Origin: Gnetum montanum
Lineage: Eukaryota; Streptophyta; Gnetopsida; Gnetales; Gnetaceae
Length of the DNA: 64,000 nucleotides
Direction of reading: 5' to 3'
NCBI GenBank assembly: GCA_015680685.1
Contig: MNCI01002682.1
Coordinates: forward strand, 1,395,221 to 1,459,220
Positions 23,761 to 35,675 of this stretch are shown one piece after another. The notes under the pieces were generated by a model that ran no database searches, was not told the origin of the DNA, and saw nothing but the letters and a program-made list of their open reading frames with translations. The translations under genes and the position numbers were made by a program. Position 1 is the stretch's first letter; every line of letters begins with the position of its first letter.

Positions 23761-24385
23761 CTAAACAACCATAATTGATGTTCAAACTAATCTAATAGTC
23801 TGGTAGCCTCAAAACATGGCCTGATAAGGCCTAAAACTAGCAAAACCTAACCATGCTTTGACCTATATTAGCCAAATGTTACCATAAATGCCTATTTTTC
23901 TTAATTTTTTCCTTATTACATAGTATTTTGGCTTTTTTGGATTTTTGCTGCATTGTCCACCTTGTTGACCTTCTATGGCATTTATATAGCCTTATATGTT
24001 TTTTATTTACCTTATTATAGCTTTATTTTTCTTTTTTTGGCATTTGAATGGTATCAAATAGTGGGGTTTGACCTTTCCTAACCACCGTTTAACACCATGT
24101 AACCATGGCCCACTAAGCCTTTAAATTGGCATCATAGTTCGCTAAGAATTTAAACTACCAATATCACCCACTAAGGCCTAAAACTAGTGAAATTTTGGCC
24201 TTTACTAACCATTTGTAGCCTTATTTCTTATATCTCCTCTTCATTTAGCTCTTGTTGACCTCTATTTCACTTTATCAAATTATCTTTACCTCATTGATGA
24301 CCTTGGATGGCCTTTATTGCATTAGATTTGCATGTGTTTGAATAATTTTATAGCATTTTATCATTATTTATTTACTTTTATCTAG
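23761..24385 (+). other. Element D spacer ending in a splice-acceptor-like site
   Basis: Non-coding, with degenerate ggcctaaaactag-type repeats near 24110-24220. It ends at tttacttttatctag (24371-24385), a pyrimidine-rich tract plus AG just ahead of the RT coding part, at the same place as a similar site in E (48260-48270). Confidence 0.5.
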
Positions 24386-24718
24386 GTGCCACATAATATG
24401 CTTTTGGTTGACATGCAAGATCAAAGTATGAGTACCTAGGAGCAAATCTACTTGCCTTTGTATCTACATGGACTTCATGATGATGTTGAAAGGTGTATCA
24501 ACCTTAATTACCTAGATCTTGAGCCTAAGAGTCTAGTAGATCACATAACCTTAATAGAGAAACCTCTAGAATGGCCTAAAAATCTAATCAAAACCCTTGA
24601 CTTGGAGGTAGGTGAAATAACTAAAGACTCTCTAGTTGAGGTTCCTATCACAACACACAATGGTGGGGAGAAAACCCCTAAACTAAGTTTCTTACTATAA
24701 CCTCAATGTGCTCAAGAC
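24386..24718 (+). pseudogene. Element D region ahead of RT
   Basis: Open reading segment with the block LEWPKNLIKTLDLEVGEITK, aligning with E's LDWPEHLVQTLDLEAEDVTE (48420-48480). It is the N-terminal extension of the RT part of pol, cut by solo LTR F. It continues in frame at 26064 as TKVLQSNIKAF (E: AKILQDNIEVF). Confidence 0.75.
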
Positions 24719-24723
24719 ATTAC

Positions 24724-26060
24724 TAAAACACCACAAAATTTTGGATCTTGGCATATTGACTGAAAATTTGATTAAGTGTTAAAACAATGGCACTTTACCC
24801 AAATTTTTCTAAGTGTTGAGCATAGTCAGGTCAAGCATCTAGATTTGCAAAATTTTTCTAAGTGTCAGAATGAAGACACTTTCTACAAATTTTTCTAAGT
24901 GCTGGGACTATGCTCTCCACTACAGTAGAGCGTAGTTAGCTTGAATAGTCAACTTTCTGCAATTTTGGCTAAGTGTCCAAATGAGGCCATAAGCTGTAAA
25001 ATTTTTCTAAGTGTTAAGACTATGCTCTCCACTATCAAGACTACACTATGAAGTGTAGTCAGTGCAGTCAACACACAATAGCCAATTTTGCAAGATTTTT
25101 TCTAAGCGTCAAAATGATGACACAAGCTATATATTTTTCTAAGTGCCAAGACTATGCTCTCCACTACTTGGACTACACTCTAGAGCTTTGTCAATGTAGT
25201 CAGCATGAAAACACCAGTGTTGGCATATTTTTTCTAACTATCAAGACTATGCTCTAGAGTGTAGTCCTAACTACCCCTCTGACACGTGGTAGCTAATCTG
25301 CATTTTTTGGTAACCCTAACCCTATAAATACCCTTGCCTTCGCCATTTTCAAGGGAGAGAGAGCAAATTTCAGACAACTGACATTTGGCATTTGGATAAA
25401 CAAGACCCAAAGGTAGACCAATAACCTAGAGAGCTAGAGTTATAGACCACGGCCCACCATAGCCCCCTCCCCCCACAATCCAATCAAACACCATAGCCCA
25501 CAGTACACTGTGACAGTCAATGCAATAATCACAGACACCATGGTAAGCACCAAACTTCACAGCTCGACACCACTAAGACTATGACTACACTCTTCGCTAT
25601 GCCTATTATACACCATGTACCTTCTAAACCCCTTTTGGAGTTAACTACGCTCAATCCCATTTAGGGTGGTGTTTTTTTTCTCTCTCTTCCTCCCTTGCAT
25701 TTTCTTTGCATTTTTTCATATTTTGTTCATATTTTGGACTATAAATTTTCTTAACCAATGGTCCATGCATGTTAACACTCTTATTTTCTATCGAAAAACG
25801 TGACTACGCTTTTCACTATTCACACTGTTAACATCGACTACACTCAACACCATTCACATGATTATCACAGTTGACACTGCCTGACACTTAGCACCGTTTA
25901 CATTAGCATCACTTACACTCTATAAGTTCTTGTTAAATTTACAAGACCATTCAAGGCACCCTGTCTCTGCCTCCAGCAAGGCCCTCGTGCTAACACGGGG
26001 TTAGGCTGTGCACTCTTCAATCCCTCAATGTTCCAACCATCGATGTTTTTGATCGCTACA
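24724..26060 (+). repeat. Solo LTR F in element D
   Basis: 1337 bp, starting TAAAACACCAC and ending GATCGCTACA, the same terminal pattern as the LTRs of D and E. Target duplication is ATTAC (24719-24723) against ATCAC (26061-26065), one transition apart. Removing it restores the pol frame. TATAAATA box at 25323-25330 with the same ccctataaataccct context as E's LTR. It is rich in ctatgctctccacta and tgtagtca-type inverted motifs. No internal region: it arose by LTR-LTR recombination. Confidence 0.88.
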
Positions 26061-27480
26061 ATCACCAAGGTCCTACAAAGCAACATTAAGGCCTTTGCTT
26101 AATCATATGAAGATATGCTAGGCCTAGACCCAAGTTTAATCTAGCACAACATCATACTAGACCCTAGCATTAGACCAGTTAAGTACAAAGTGCACAAAAT
26201 TAGGCTTGATTTGTCCTTGGCAGTCCATGATGAAATCTCAAAGCTCTACCAAGCTAGTTTCATTCGGGTTTTTGACTACATATAATGAGTATCCAACATA
26301 GTGGTAGTCCCTAAGAGAAATGAAAGTATCCATATTTGCATTAACTTTCAAGACCTAAATAAAGTAACCATCAAGGATGATTTCCCTTTGCCTAGCATTG
26401 ATCAACTTATCGATACTATGGCCAGACATGTCTTGTTGTCCTTTATGGATGGATTCTTGTGATATAACCAAATTAGGATCAACCTAGAGCACCAACTTAA
26501 CATGACCTTTATGACCCCATGGGGTACCTTTAGCTATACTATGATGTCTTTCAATCTTAAGAATGCAAGAGCAACATACTAGAGAGCCATGACCTATATC
26601 TTCAATGATTACATGCTAGGTTTTCTTACATATATGACATAACTATTAAGTCCAAGATGATCAATGACCATGCTAATGACCTAGAACTTGTGCTTAAATG
26701 ATGCCTTAAACACAAGCTTAGGCTCAATCCCAAGAAATGTGTCTTCAATGTCAAGACCAGTAAGATGCTTGGCTTTATAGTCTTTGAAGTAGGGATTTTT
26801 GTTAATCTTGATAAGGTTAAGGCCATATCTAAATTAGCAACATTTAAAAACATTAAGGATATTTTGGGATAGCAAGGAAAATTATAATTTATTTGCATAT
26901 TTATCACTAGGCTTATGGATAAGTTATAGCCCATGTAACACTTGCTTAAGAAAGGAGTTTGTTATGAGTGGATGGCTCAATGCTAAAAGGCCTTTGAAAA
27001 CCTTAAGCAAGAGTTAACACAACTACTAAGAATCTATCCTCCACAAGAGGGCAAACCATTTTACATTTATCTTACCATCTCCAACACATCCATTACCTCT
27101 CTACTCTATTAAAAATGTGATGATGGAATAGAAATGTTTGTATACTACATTAATCCATGCATTAGTTGCCCATGAGACTCAATACACTGAAGTGGAAAAG
27201 TATTGTTAGCACTAGTCTTCTCTTTGAAGAAGTGGAGACAACTACCTCTTCAAAAGCCAAGTCAACATCATTTGCAAAGATAACATACTTAGAGCCATAA
27301 CAACCAACATTTATGAAAGTAATTATATAGCCTGATGGAAAGCCATAACCATGGAATTTAACCTTCATTACATCTCTCAGTCCTCCACAAAAGGTCAAGC
27401 TATATTCGTACAACTCATAGTTTCACTTGTAAACAACCAAGCAATCATAGATCTTGAGTTCCTTGATGAACACATTAACA
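26061..27480 (+). pseudogene. Element D reverse transcriptase and first RNase H (decayed)
   Basis: RT that would copy the element's RNA. It aligns with E: EDMLGLDPSLI (E: SDMLGLDPRLI), the palm-entry block LYQASFI, DFPLPSIDQLI and LLSFMDGF, then YNQIRINLEHQL and MTFMTPWGTFSYTMM. The catalytic YxDD region is lost (about 26620-26660 reads through stops). RNase H1 remnants follow (EKYC, LKKWRQ near 27190-27240). Stops such as TAG at 26152-26154 lie where E keeps CAG (48652-48654). Not functional. Confidence 0.8.
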
Positions 27481-27510
27481 TAATTATCCAAGTTCCTAAA
27501 GGGTTATAAG

Positions 27511-27789
27511 GTGGTCATGCACTTTGATGGAGCTTCAACTATCCATGGAGCCAATGCTGCTACCATCATAACATTTCCATCTAATGGAATCCCACCCTTC
27601 GCCTATCATTTTGAGTTCCCATGTACCAACAACATAGCAAAGCATGAAGGTTTGATCAAATGGATGATGTTAACTCGTGACCTAGGAATTAGACAATTAA
27701 TGATCAAAGGCGATTCACAATTCATGGTTAACCAAGTAACTAAAGTCTATGCATGCAAAGTTATCACTTACAACCTTACTATGACCTAG
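27511..27789 (+). pseudogene. Element D second (archaeal-type) RNase H
   Basis: A 92-codon open segment starting near MHFDGAST with GIPPFAYHFEFPCTNN, LIKGDSQFMVNQVTKVYA-type motifs. It matches E's second RNase H at 50020-50322 nearly along its length. Dual RNase H is an established mark of the Tat lineage; the extra domain is thought to act on the RNA/DNA hybrid. The HE motif that should be EYEGL here reads KHEGL. Confidence 0.8.
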
Positions 27790-27959
27790 GGAAGCAGTTG
27801 TTATAACAATTCACAAACATTGATATCCAACATGTACCCTAAAATGAAAACACCATAGCTAATGTAATTGCAATGTTAGCCTAGTGTGATGTCAAATGTG
27901 TTTAGTAAGTTTTCCACCTTAACTATGGACTATGCTACTTCCATCACATAGAGCATTAA

Positions 27960-29243
27960 GGAGGCCTTTATGGTTGTCATTCATACTGCTCCTACCAGGG
28001 ATTCGTATGATGATATCAAATTTTATCTTATGCATCGTGAATCCTCACAAGGCCTAATGACCACTAAATAGGACATCATACAAAAGTGATCAAAGTAGTA
28101 TGTCATCGTGGGTGATAACACATTATGTCGATGATCCTATGATAGCATACTCCTAAAGTGCTTCAGTAAAACCAAATCTAGAATAGTCCTAAAGGAGGTT
28201 CACAAGGGTGTTTATGGAGGACATATAGGACCTAGAGCCATGGTCACTAAAATTATATGGTTATGCTACTATTGATCCCATATAGCAAATGAGTACCTAC
28301 AAAAGGTTATGCGATGTGACACATGCCAAAAATATAGCAACCTTATACATGTATCATCGACTAAGTTACACACCACATTGATAACATGGTCATTTCAATG
28401 ATGGGGATTGAATATCATTGGACCTATAATGCCTAAGTCTTCTACAAGGCATAACTTCATCATCACTATAATAGAATACTTTACCAAGTGGGTTGAGGCT
28501 ATTCCCTAAGGAAGACTACATTTGAGCAAGTTTGCAAATTCATCTTAGAAAACATTATAGCCCATTTTAGCATACCCATGACCATAGTTATAGATAATGG
28601 ACCATAATTTAGTAGCTATAAAACAAAAAATTTCTATCACAACCTAGGTATCAAGCATTCTTTCTCATCGTCCTATTACACTCAAGCCAATGAACAAGTA
28701 GAAACCAATAATAAAGCCATCATCAACTTGTTTAAGAAGATGCTCAACAAAAACAAGCACAAATGGCATGAGAGGCTTGTCCATGCACTATGGACATATA
28801 AAACAACTTATCACACTACCGCTAGTGTAACTTCTTATAGCTTGATTTATGGTTTTAAAGCTATTTTACCTCTTAAATTGTAGGTGCCATTGCTCTAAGT
28901 AGCCTTGATTGACTTCATCAACAATTATCAGAATAAGGAGTTATGGACAGTAGCCTTATACTTAATGGAGGAGTAATGTATGCAAGTGCTTGCTCACATC
29001 AAACACTATCAAGAGAGACAAAAGCAGTAGCATCACCATAACTTGATCATGTGTAAGACCAAAGAAGGTGACTTGGTCCTCAAATTTGTTTGTGAGCATG
29101 CAAACAAATTCTTAGCCAAATGGGAAGGACCCTCCCTTGTCAACAGAGCCTATGGGGATGGTGCATTTAGAATAGCTGACTTGGATGGGAATGAGCTAGC
29201 TAATCTTATCAATCATTCCTATCTAAAGCCATACTACATGTAG
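27960..29243 (+). pseudogene. Element D integrase (decayed)
   Basis: Zinc-binding region: VHKGVYGGHIGP and CDTCQKY (28190-28340). Core: WGLNIIGPIMPK and FTKWVEAIP, then a TIVIDNGP-like stretch at about 28590 with a stop. The C-terminal segment 29043-29243 is open and reads FLAKWEGPSLVNRAYGDGAF and SYLKPYYM, matching E's SYLKPYYI. Many stops, so not active. Confidence 0.8.
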
Positions 29244-29480
29244 CTAACAAATCATCAACAATAAAGCTTACTTTCAATGGTCTTATATGACCTTAAACTA
29301 GTAACATAGCCTACTAGGGCCTTAAACTAGTACCATGGCCCACCATAGCCTTAAACTAGTAGCTTTGGTGACTTGGATAGCCTAATTCTCATGTGGCCTG
29401 TATGCATTGTAGCATCATAATATGTGGTGGTGTTTGTATTCTTTGTCAATTCCTTTCAAGTTAATCCTTTAGAAACCAAC
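29244..29480 (+). other. Element D 3' untranslated region with short repeats
   Basis: Contains three to four copies of ccttaaactagta-type units at about 29285-29360, the short counterpart of E's array at 51761-52208. The last 70 bases align with the end of E's 3' region (gtggtgttt ... ttctttgtc). Confidence 0.65.
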
Positions 29481-29492
29481 AAAGAGGGGCCA
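29481..29492 (+). other. Polypurine tract of element D
   Basis: aaagaggggcca, identical to E's tract at 53573-53584; plus-strand primer site next to the 3' LTR. Confidence 0.85.
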
Positions 29493-29493
29493 T

Positions 29494-30998
29494 TAAAATA
29501 CCATAAAAATTTACATGTTATAAACAATTTTCATCATGTAGCTTTCACCCCATGAAATTTGAGGTAAAACTTCATTATAAATGTAAAGATTGTAACCCAC
29601 AGTGGGCAATTTCACATAATTTATACTTTTGTGACTAAAAAATGTCTCATAAGTTCTCAAAGCCTCATTTCCAAGTGAAAAAACTCACCTAGTGTCTATA
29701 TTTGAGCTTGGGGGGTCAAAATGCCTTTTGGAATGCCAGAAATGGTAATTTGATGGGTTTTATGAGGGGTATAAATTTTTCTACATTGAAAACACTTACA
29801 GGGAGTAAATCTCACCTACCCCCAGCATGGAGAAGTGGGAAGTTTTTCCACAACTTGAAATCTTTTCCCCCTAGTATGGAGACTACATGCTTATCTTGGA
29901 AACTTTAATCCCTTAGTGTGGAAGCTTCCTCTTAGCATGGAGGTTCCACTCCCAATGTAGAAATTACATCCCCCCAGCATTAAAGCCACAATAGCTAGAT
30001 TTTCAACACTTCATGCAATCCAACATTAACTAGCCACTTTAGCAAGCATGATGGAGAGCTCACCATGGAAGATTCATCTCCAATGTGGAAGGTGTGCCTT
30101 AATTACTATTTATAGTAAATAGAATGGCCATGGGAGGGAGCACTTACTATGTATAGTTACATCGCAAATTTGGGCATCCATCTCAGCTGAATGAAATAGA
30201 AATTTGTTAGCCAATTTACAACAATTTTGCAACCAATTTTCAACCATTTTTCAGCCCCATTCATGGCCCAAAACCTATAAAAATCAACTTCAAACACCAT
30301 TTATAGGTTTAGCACTATACACTTTTCAACAATTTTGGAGTCCTAAACTAGGCATTTCCAAGCACTTAAGAGTTCTTGCAAGTTTCCACACTTGTTTTCT
30401 CTTGAACCCAACTTAGAAACTCTATGACCTATTGACTTTGCAATCCTCTTTTGAGATTTGTAAACTTTCAAGCCCTATGCTATACTCTAGGGATTCCCAA
30501 CTCCTAGTGTAGAGCACTTGGGCAGCTTGGATTTTTCCAACTTCTCAACTCCCAACATAGGCAACCTACAGATTTGAGATTGCAGCAAAGGAAGTTTGAA
30601 AGCATCAAGATTGGCTTAGTACCTACATCGTGGAGTAGACTACATCAGCTTTAATAGGGTTTGAACTCCTACACCTATGAACCAACCCCCTTCCCCCCCN
30701 ATAAGAATTTTTTTGTACACATTCCCAAAACCCATTCTTTACTATTTTAATAAAGTTTCAAAATTTCATTGTGTGCAATCTACATTTTCCTTTTTTTTTA
30801 TTAAATCTATAATTTTTGCATTGTATTTTCAAAATTTATTTGCTTTGCATTTTGTAAGTCCTTGGTTGATCTACCAAACTAACCAAGGTATCCCAAATCC
30901 CATTTTTTTAGAGACCCTAGGGATTCATGGGTTGAGAAACTACTATGCACTAGATCTCCTTCAATTTTTTCCAATGATTAAATTTTTAGGTCATAATA
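29494..30998 (+). repeat. 3' LTR of element D
   Basis: Pairs with 5545-7195. TATAAAA box at 30276-30282. It contains one N at 30700 at the place of the 24-base poly-C run of the 5' copy. Ends ATA where the canonical end is CA; followed by the target duplication ATTCA. Confidence 0.85.
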
Positions 30999-31003
30999 AT
31001 TCA

Positions 31004-31560
31004 TGTAGATAACTACAAGAAGAACTTCCCAATCATCATGGGAAGGACTTGGCTGAGCACAATAGATGCACAACTAGGAATCAGAGATCTCTCCTAGGAA
31101 ATCTCCAAGGAAAATGATTTCAAAAAGATCAAGAGGAATCATGTTCCATGCATTGCATATAATGACACAGGGTGCAACTATGTATAGAAATTATGGACCA
31201 TGAAAAGTACATCAATCATAGCATGCAAGCAATGTTTCGATGGGACAGAAATCCAAAGGTGCCTAAATATAGTAGGCATAAAATAGGAGGGTATCCAATG
31301 GTTGATAGCTTAACTTAATAGTAGCTCAACTCTATGCATGGAATAGACTAAGAGCCTTATAAGTTCCTACATTGAAGGCATAGATGAGATGGAGCAAATC
31401 CATCGCCAACTCTTCAATGAACCTAATGACACCAATTAGGGAGAGTTGGAGATCCCTGAAAGTTTTAAACATGAGTTCCTTGAGTTGAAAAATCTACTGA
31501 CCAAAATGAAGTATTCTTTTCTAAAAAATGAAAAGCTATTTATTATCAATGCCAACCTTG
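31004..31560 (+). pseudogene. Element A protease, second half, and linker to RT
   Basis: Resumes A's protease exactly where D interrupted it: NFPIIMGRTWLSTIDAQLGI, then IKRNHVPCIAYNDTG, matching C's DFPIIMGRAWLSTVDACLRI and KRKVPCITYSDSSG. The rest is a linker with MEQIHRQLFNEP and FLELKNLLTKMKYSFL, like the pre-RT region of Athila pol. Several stops. Confidence 0.8.
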
Positions 31561-32400
31561 CTCCTACATAGAAAAAGTTGTTTGAGGTTATCAACAAATG
31601 GCCAATTGCCTTTTCTTAGTATTATCTTAAACTCACTAGAATTGATCATAGGATATGCTAGCATTGCATCTACATGAATCCTTCCATGAAGTCAAAGAGG
31701 TAGTCAATGCAATGGTTGAATCCCAAATTGAAGTAGATCATTAAAGAGGAGATTGAACAACTCCTCAAGACAAGGTTCATCTATCCCATTACAGATACCA
31801 AATAGATATCCCACTTGTGATAGTGCCAAAGAAAGGTGACAAATGGAGCATCTACATTGATTTCAAGATGTTGAACATGGCAACATACAAAGATCACTTT
31901 ACATTATCATTTGTGGACTAGGTGCTCAATAACACTTCTAGGCATTGCTACTACAGCTTTTTGAATGGTTATAGTGGCTATAATTAAATTCAAATTGCAC
32001 CAAAAGATTATGCTAAAATAACATTCGCAAATCCCTGGGGGACTTTTTCATAAAAGAAGCTCTCATTTGACCTATGCAATGCCCCTGCCACATTCCAACA
32101 CCTTATCCTAAGCATCTTCCAACAATAGATTGGTAGTGGGATGTAAGTCTTCATGGATGACTTTCCCACCTATGGAAATACATTTGAGCAAGGCCTAGAC
32201 CATCTTAAGCAAGTGTTGAAAAGGTGTGTGGAGATAAACCTTAGGCTCAACTACCAAAAATGTGATTTGATGGTCCAAAAAGGCATTGTGTTGGGGCATA
32301 GGATTTCAGAAAAATGGATCAAGGTGGACCCTAAAAAATAAGTGTCACCCAAGGAATTACCAGAAAGCCAGAAATAGTTAAAGATGTGAGGTCATTCCTT
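31561..32400 (+). pseudogene. Element A reverse transcriptase (Athila type)
   Basis: RT with stops and frameshifts. Recognisable pieces: IIKEEIEQLLKTRFIYPI (about 31735-31795), the FLNGYSGYNQI-like stretch near 31955-31990, and an open segment 32153-32341 starting MDDFPTYGNTFEQGLDHL, then NLRLNYQKCDLMVQKGIVLG. The MDDF box with a following YG is the catalytic YxDD equivalent typical of Athila, unlike the YVDD-type box of Tat. Dead copy. Confidence 0.8.
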
Positions 32401-32439
32401 AGACATATTAGCTACTACTAATAATACATTGAGAATTTT

Positions 32440-32960
32440 TTCAAGATCACTAAACCATTGGTGGAGCTAACAAAGAAGGATGCTCCATTTTGCTAGACTA
32501 CGGAATGTGATTGTGCATTCTAGCAACTTAAGGAGAAGCTCATGAAAACTCCAATTCTATGAACAATTGATTCATCTAGGCCCTTTCACATCATGATGAA
32601 TGCTTCCAATTATGACTTGGAGGTCATTCTCATGTAGTTGGACAATCAAAAACTTCCTTGCTATATCTACTATGTGAGCAAAAGCATTATGGGTGCATAG
32701 TTGAGCTACATCATAAAAAAAAATAATTGATGACAATGGTGTTCACCTTGGAGAAATTTAGGTACTATGTGCTTGGATACAAGTTGTTCATGCACATAGA
32801 CAATAGTTCAATCTAGTTCCTCATGAATAAACCAACAATGATCCCCTATCTCATACAGTGGCTAGTGATCTTGTAGGAATTCAATCTCACAATGGTAGAT
32901 CAAAAGGGAACTAAAAATGTGATTTCTAATCACTTGTCTCAGCTAAGATGAAATAACAAA
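32440..32960 (+). pseudogene. Element A RNase H
   Basis: Reads RPFHIMMNASNYDLEVIL (catalytic D replaced by N), a CYIYYVSKSIMGA block, MVFTLEKFRYYVLGYKLFMHID and GTKNVISNHLSQL. The last matches the GxxNxxADxLSR motif at the end of plant gypsy RNase H. Stops break it. Confidence 0.75.
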
Positions 32961-33049
32961 GAGGAGGAGCCCAATTTTAGATCAATTTCCTAATAAACTC
33001 TTCTTTATTAGGGCTATAACTAAACAAATGCCCACTAAACCCAACTAGT

Positions 33050-33334
33050 ATGATGGCATTCTCACCTATCTTCTCACTCATGAGATGCCACAAGAGTGTG
33101 ATCACAATAAGAAACAATAGTTTCTTCACTAGGAAAAATGCTTCATGGAAATCAATGGACACCTTTACAAGGTGTACATCAATGGCCTCATTCAATGGTG
33201 TGTACCTAATGCTGATCAATTGCACATTCTCCAAGATGCTCATGAGGGCCCTTGTGAAAGTTACTATGCTAGGAGATGTCCAATCATTAAGATCTTCATG
33301 GTAGGGTATTATTGGCCAACACTTTTCAGGGATG
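33050..33334 (+). pseudogene. Element A integrase, first part (interrupted by E)
   Basis: Zinc-finger part of integrase: VPNADQLHILQDAHEGPCES, then ARRCPIIKIFMVGYYWPTLF and RD, like the usual H-x-H ... GYYWPTL region. The frame is cut at 33334 by element E and resumes at 55366. Target duplication GGATG at 33330-33334. Confidence 0.82.
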
Positions 33335-35068
33335 TGAAACACCCTAAATTTCCAAGGCATTCTTGCATCACCAAGCCCTGGCAATTCAAGCAACATCACC
33401 GTAGTTCTTTAGGAGATGGATACTTTGAAATTCAGACTATTCAGTTTGGCAAGTTTTCTACTCCTAGTGTCAACAGGCTCAACGGATTCTCCAGCCTACC
33501 CACCTGAGTAGTTCATCAAGCTGACAGCCTACTCAGAAGCGATGCATGGAGTTGTCAGTAATGTTCAGGATGCACAAAATAGTTCAGCAAGTTTTCTACT
33601 CAAAAGGTTTGCTACACTACGCTATGTAGCGTAGCAGGCTTCAGAAGACAATGCAAAATGAAGTGCTACGCTATGCTATGCTACGTGGCATAGCACAGCG
33701 TAGCAAAGGTCAGACAATCATTCCCTTTGCTCGACGCCAAGTCCTTCAACAATGGCTCCTTCCATCAAAAAGCGGAAAATTTGGTGAAAAGCAAGCCATG
33801 TTGGCTGCTACACTACATAGCGTAGCAACTCTGCAAAAGTAACGAAGGACATCTCAAAGTGCAGGATCAGTGAGTTCACAAGTTTACGTTGCAAAGAGAA
33901 AAATTTTCAAATTTTTAGCATTTCCGCGATTAAGGCAAGTTGCTATGCTATGCTACGCTGTGTAGCATAGCACAGCGTATCAACTATGCAAAATCAACCA
34001 AAACACTTCAAAGGCTTCTAGCACATGCAACAGGCCCCAATGCAAGTTTCTACCTTGAACTAATTGCTACGCAACATAGCTCTTGCTATGCTACACCAAC
34101 ATGCTATGTAAAGTGTAGTACAGTGTAGCAAGTGGCTACGCTACATCAGTGCACTAGCAAGCTGCTACGCTACACCCACATGCTACACACTACAAAGCGT
34201 GGCACAGCGTAGTAGGCAGCTATGCTCCATCAATGCACCTTACCTATTTGCATCGTTAGCACACATCTCCAAGTTTCGATAGCATAATTACAACATGGCA
34301 GGCTCGTCAATTAGCTTTGTAGTTCCATGCAGCATAGACACGTCAACATGGGTCAGAGACACATGGTGTTAAAACTGCATCTTTCACATCCTCCTAGCCC
34401 CATAAATACCCTGATGAGCAACACTCAAAGGGTGAGCAAGAAATTTTTTTGACAAGTAAGAAGGTTGGTTAGCAAAGTTGGCAAACTGGCAAAGTTAGCA
34501 CTTTTGCAAGTTAGCAAGTTGGCAATATTGAGCATTGTAAACACCCTCGAGTTGGCAAAATCAAGCTATTAATGTTCCCATCTGTCATCTTGTTTTCTCT
34601 CTCTCCCTCCCATTGCCTTTGTAACATTTTTCATTATTAACCTCTGAGTCCAAGTTCAAGCACACACTTGGCTTGCTTTGAACATCTTGGTTACTTTTTG
34701 GATCTCTGTGCTTCCCAGTGTTGCGTAACCAATTGTATCCACTTTGATAGAGTAAAGTCGTAGTCTTGAAGTGGTGCATTCTCTTAATTGCATTCTACTT
34801 TGTTTTCTTGATTGTCATCACATTTTACATCATTTTTCGCATTTCACATTTGAAAGTTATCATTTTACGTTACAAGTATTGCTTTCAAATCCCATGTTTG
34901 CAAAAGGTTTTAGTAACACCAATTAAGTCCCTGTCTGATTGACTAGACTATTCAGGGTGCCCCATTTTCATTTTATCCAGCACGGTCCTCGTGCGGATCC
35001 GAGGTTAAGACTGTCACGACCAATGACCTCTCAATGTTTTCCAACCATCAACATTTTTGGTCACTATA
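33335..35068 (+). repeat. 5' LTR of element E
   Basis: 1734 bp, starts TGAAACACCC and ends CACTATA (expected CA). CATAAATA at 34401-34408 stands where the 3' LTR has TATAAATA. The part 33611-34220 is densely packed with GCTACGCTA and TAGCGTAGC blocks that pair into hairpins, for example 33664-33705. Confidence 0.9.
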
Positions 35069-35074
35069 GTTTTC

Positions 35075-35091
35075 TGGCGCTAGAAGGAGGG
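35075..35091 (+). other. Primer-binding site of element E
   Basis: tggcgctagaaggaggg, six bases after the LTR end; the same position as D's decayed site. I do not name the primer tRNA. Confidence 0.7.
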
Positions 35092-35113
35092 ATTTTCGGT
35101 GCCCTTTCCATGT

Positions 35114-35260
35114 TTTACGGTAGTCCTATAAGTGTTCTACACCCTGATATGCATTAGCGTAAACTTAACACCCATTTGTGGTTGTTTACGCATCGTGCGG
35201 TGTAGATCAGTCGCTTCAATAGTTCCTCTAGAACCCTGCAGGACATAAAGCCTTTGTTGG
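35114..35260 (+). repeat. Leader direct repeat, copy 1
   Basis: A block of about 140 bp containing gtggttgtttacgcatcgtg recurs at 38503-38645 (gtagttgtttacacattgtg). The two copies flank the gap and the gene-like sequence of E's leader. They differ mainly by transitions. Confidence 0.75.
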
Positions 35261-35675
35261 CGACCATTTGGGACGTGACCACCAACGAGTGTCCTCGAAC
35301 AGGATTTAGGTGCCTACTGGTCTCTGGCAACACCAAGCCCAAGATACCTCCAAATAAACTCAGTAGTTAATGTGAGTATGTGTGTGTGCTGTTGCGGCGT
35401 GCGGTTGTGAGAAATGTAACGATTGCGTTGTATGTGAACTAAAAATGACTTGCTTTAAAGAGATTCAGCCAACTTTGCCAAGTATTGTGAGTTGTTGAAA
35501 ATTTCCTATTTTGTTCAACTGCCTAGTCTATGTGGTCCTTATAATACCTACTTATAACAAATAAAATTTTGCAAAAACATTTGAGCACAACTCCGCAATC
35601 TACTCCTAATTTTCCCCAGAGAAAGAGATAGTTCCACAAGAAAACTAGAAATAGAGCAAGATTCAATGGAAATAG

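Larger units (their letters stand above)
5545..30998 (+). mobile_element. Element D: Tat-type Ty3/gypsy retrotransposon with nested B, C and F
   Basis: A complete LTR-to-LTR element of 25.5 kb as it stands, with target duplication ATTCA at 5540-5544 and 30999-31003. Removing it restores A's protease frame. Order: 5' LTR, decayed primer-binding site, leader, B, remnant of an antisense gene (interrupted by C), long tandem arrays, RT segment (interrupted by solo LTR F), RNase H, second RNase H, integrase, polypurine tract, 3' LTR. Gag and protease are not found, probably removed by the deletion that also truncated B at 9982. Without B, C and F it would be about 15 kb. The second RNase H identifies the Tat lineage. 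Confidence 0.9.
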
